Positions 5,953-6,238 of a stretch of DNA of 6,238 nt are shown here, in pieces. This DNA comes from Phycisphaerales bacterium. Its GTDB lineage: Bacteria; Planctomycetota; Phycisphaerae; Phycisphaerales; SM1A02. The translations under genes and the position numbers were made by a program. The stretch spans positions 1 through 6,238 of the forward strand of contig JAQWRC010000180.1 of assembly GCA_029243925.1 (NCBI GenBank). The letters are read 5' to 3'. Within the stretch, counting starts at the first letter, position 1; every line of letters starts with the position of its first letter. The notes beneath the pieces were generated by a model. The model was not told where the DNA came from. It did not search any database and was given only the letters and a program-made list of their open reading frames with translations.

Positions 5953-6238
5953 ACCGTGGGGCCCGATCCAGGTCCGAATGCAGCTCCACAGGGGCATCGC
6001 CGAGGCCCGTGGCATCTCCGGGTACGAGGTATTCACGCATCAGTGTCTTGTGAAGCACCATGTCCTCTCCAGACACTGGATGCTTGATGACCGTGGACTC
6101 ACTGCTGATCCCCGCTGTGAAGAGGACAATTTCATTGACCTCCGTGTGCGGAGCCGGCCACATGATCAACCCTTTTCTCAGATTCCCTTCGCCCTGCAGG
6201 AGATCACCGATGATCTGGTGCTGGGATTCCAACATGGC
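5939..6238 (-). CDS. Unrecognised protein, C-terminal part or short complete gene
   Basis: The frame is open from the right window edge to a TGA at 5939. An ATG at 6233-6235 would give 98 residues, but only three bases before it are visible, so either it is the start or the gene continues beyond the window. I do not recognise the family. There is no signal peptide or membrane segment in the visible part. It has a beta-rich middle (EIVLFTAGISSESTVIKHP), a stretch VSGEDMVLHKTLMREYLVPG, and an acidic end closing in RAPRWIFR. It lies on the same strand as rpmA and 81 bp before it, so it may be in the same transcription unit, in the place where rplU is often found. No function is proposed. Confidence 0.7.
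   Translation of the reverse strand, partial: AMLESQHQIIGDLLQGEGNLRKGLIMWPAPHTEVNEIVLFTAGISSESTVIKHPVSGEDMVLHKTLMREYLVPGDATGLGDAPVELHSDLDRAPRWIFR

Overview
The window is bacterial chromosomal DNA of fairly high G+C (upper 50s percent by eye), densely packed with genes. It looks like core genome rather than a mobile island: I see no integrase, transposase, tRNA, rRNA or CRISPR array. MutS, ribosomal protein L27 and Obg are recognisable at once. The protein sequences and the small unknown genes around them suggest a lineage far from the usual model bacteria. A planctomycete-like organism is my best guess, at low confidence, because nothing here is diagnostic.

Layout. The left half (1-3746) is read on the plus strand. 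It holds the 3' 97-98% of mutS, then two thioredoxin-fold genes of identical length (191 codons each) with WCGDC active sites. The gaps are only 2 and 4 nt, so the three genes look like one translationally coupled operon, and the two thioredoxin genes look like an old tandem duplication. The right half (3785-6238) is read on the minus strand. In order of transcription it holds the 3' end of an unrecognised gene (6238-5939), rpmA (5857-5576), obgE (5486-4452) and a small membrane-anchored protein (4231-3785) with a possible STN-like fold. The two halves converge at about 3747-3784, where a perfect 12-bp inverted repeat spans the stop codon of the second thioredoxin gene.

How the genes relate. 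rpmA-obgE is the classic ribosome-assembly pair: L27 of the 50S peptidyl-transferase region and the GTPase that helps mature the 50S subunit. rplU, the usual third member, is not next to them. MutS is the mismatch-recognition ATPase of DNA repair. Its coupling to two redox-type proteins is the most unusual part of the layout and has no obvious textbook explanation. The gap between obgE and the small membrane protein (4232-4451) has no convincing gene but contains three perfect inverted repeats. More hairpins lie in the 3' end of rpmA and in the rpmA-obgE spacer. I did not find a convincing new multi-gene system. The best leads are the mutS-linked thioredoxin pair, the small STN-like protein and the clustered RNA or DNA secondary structures.
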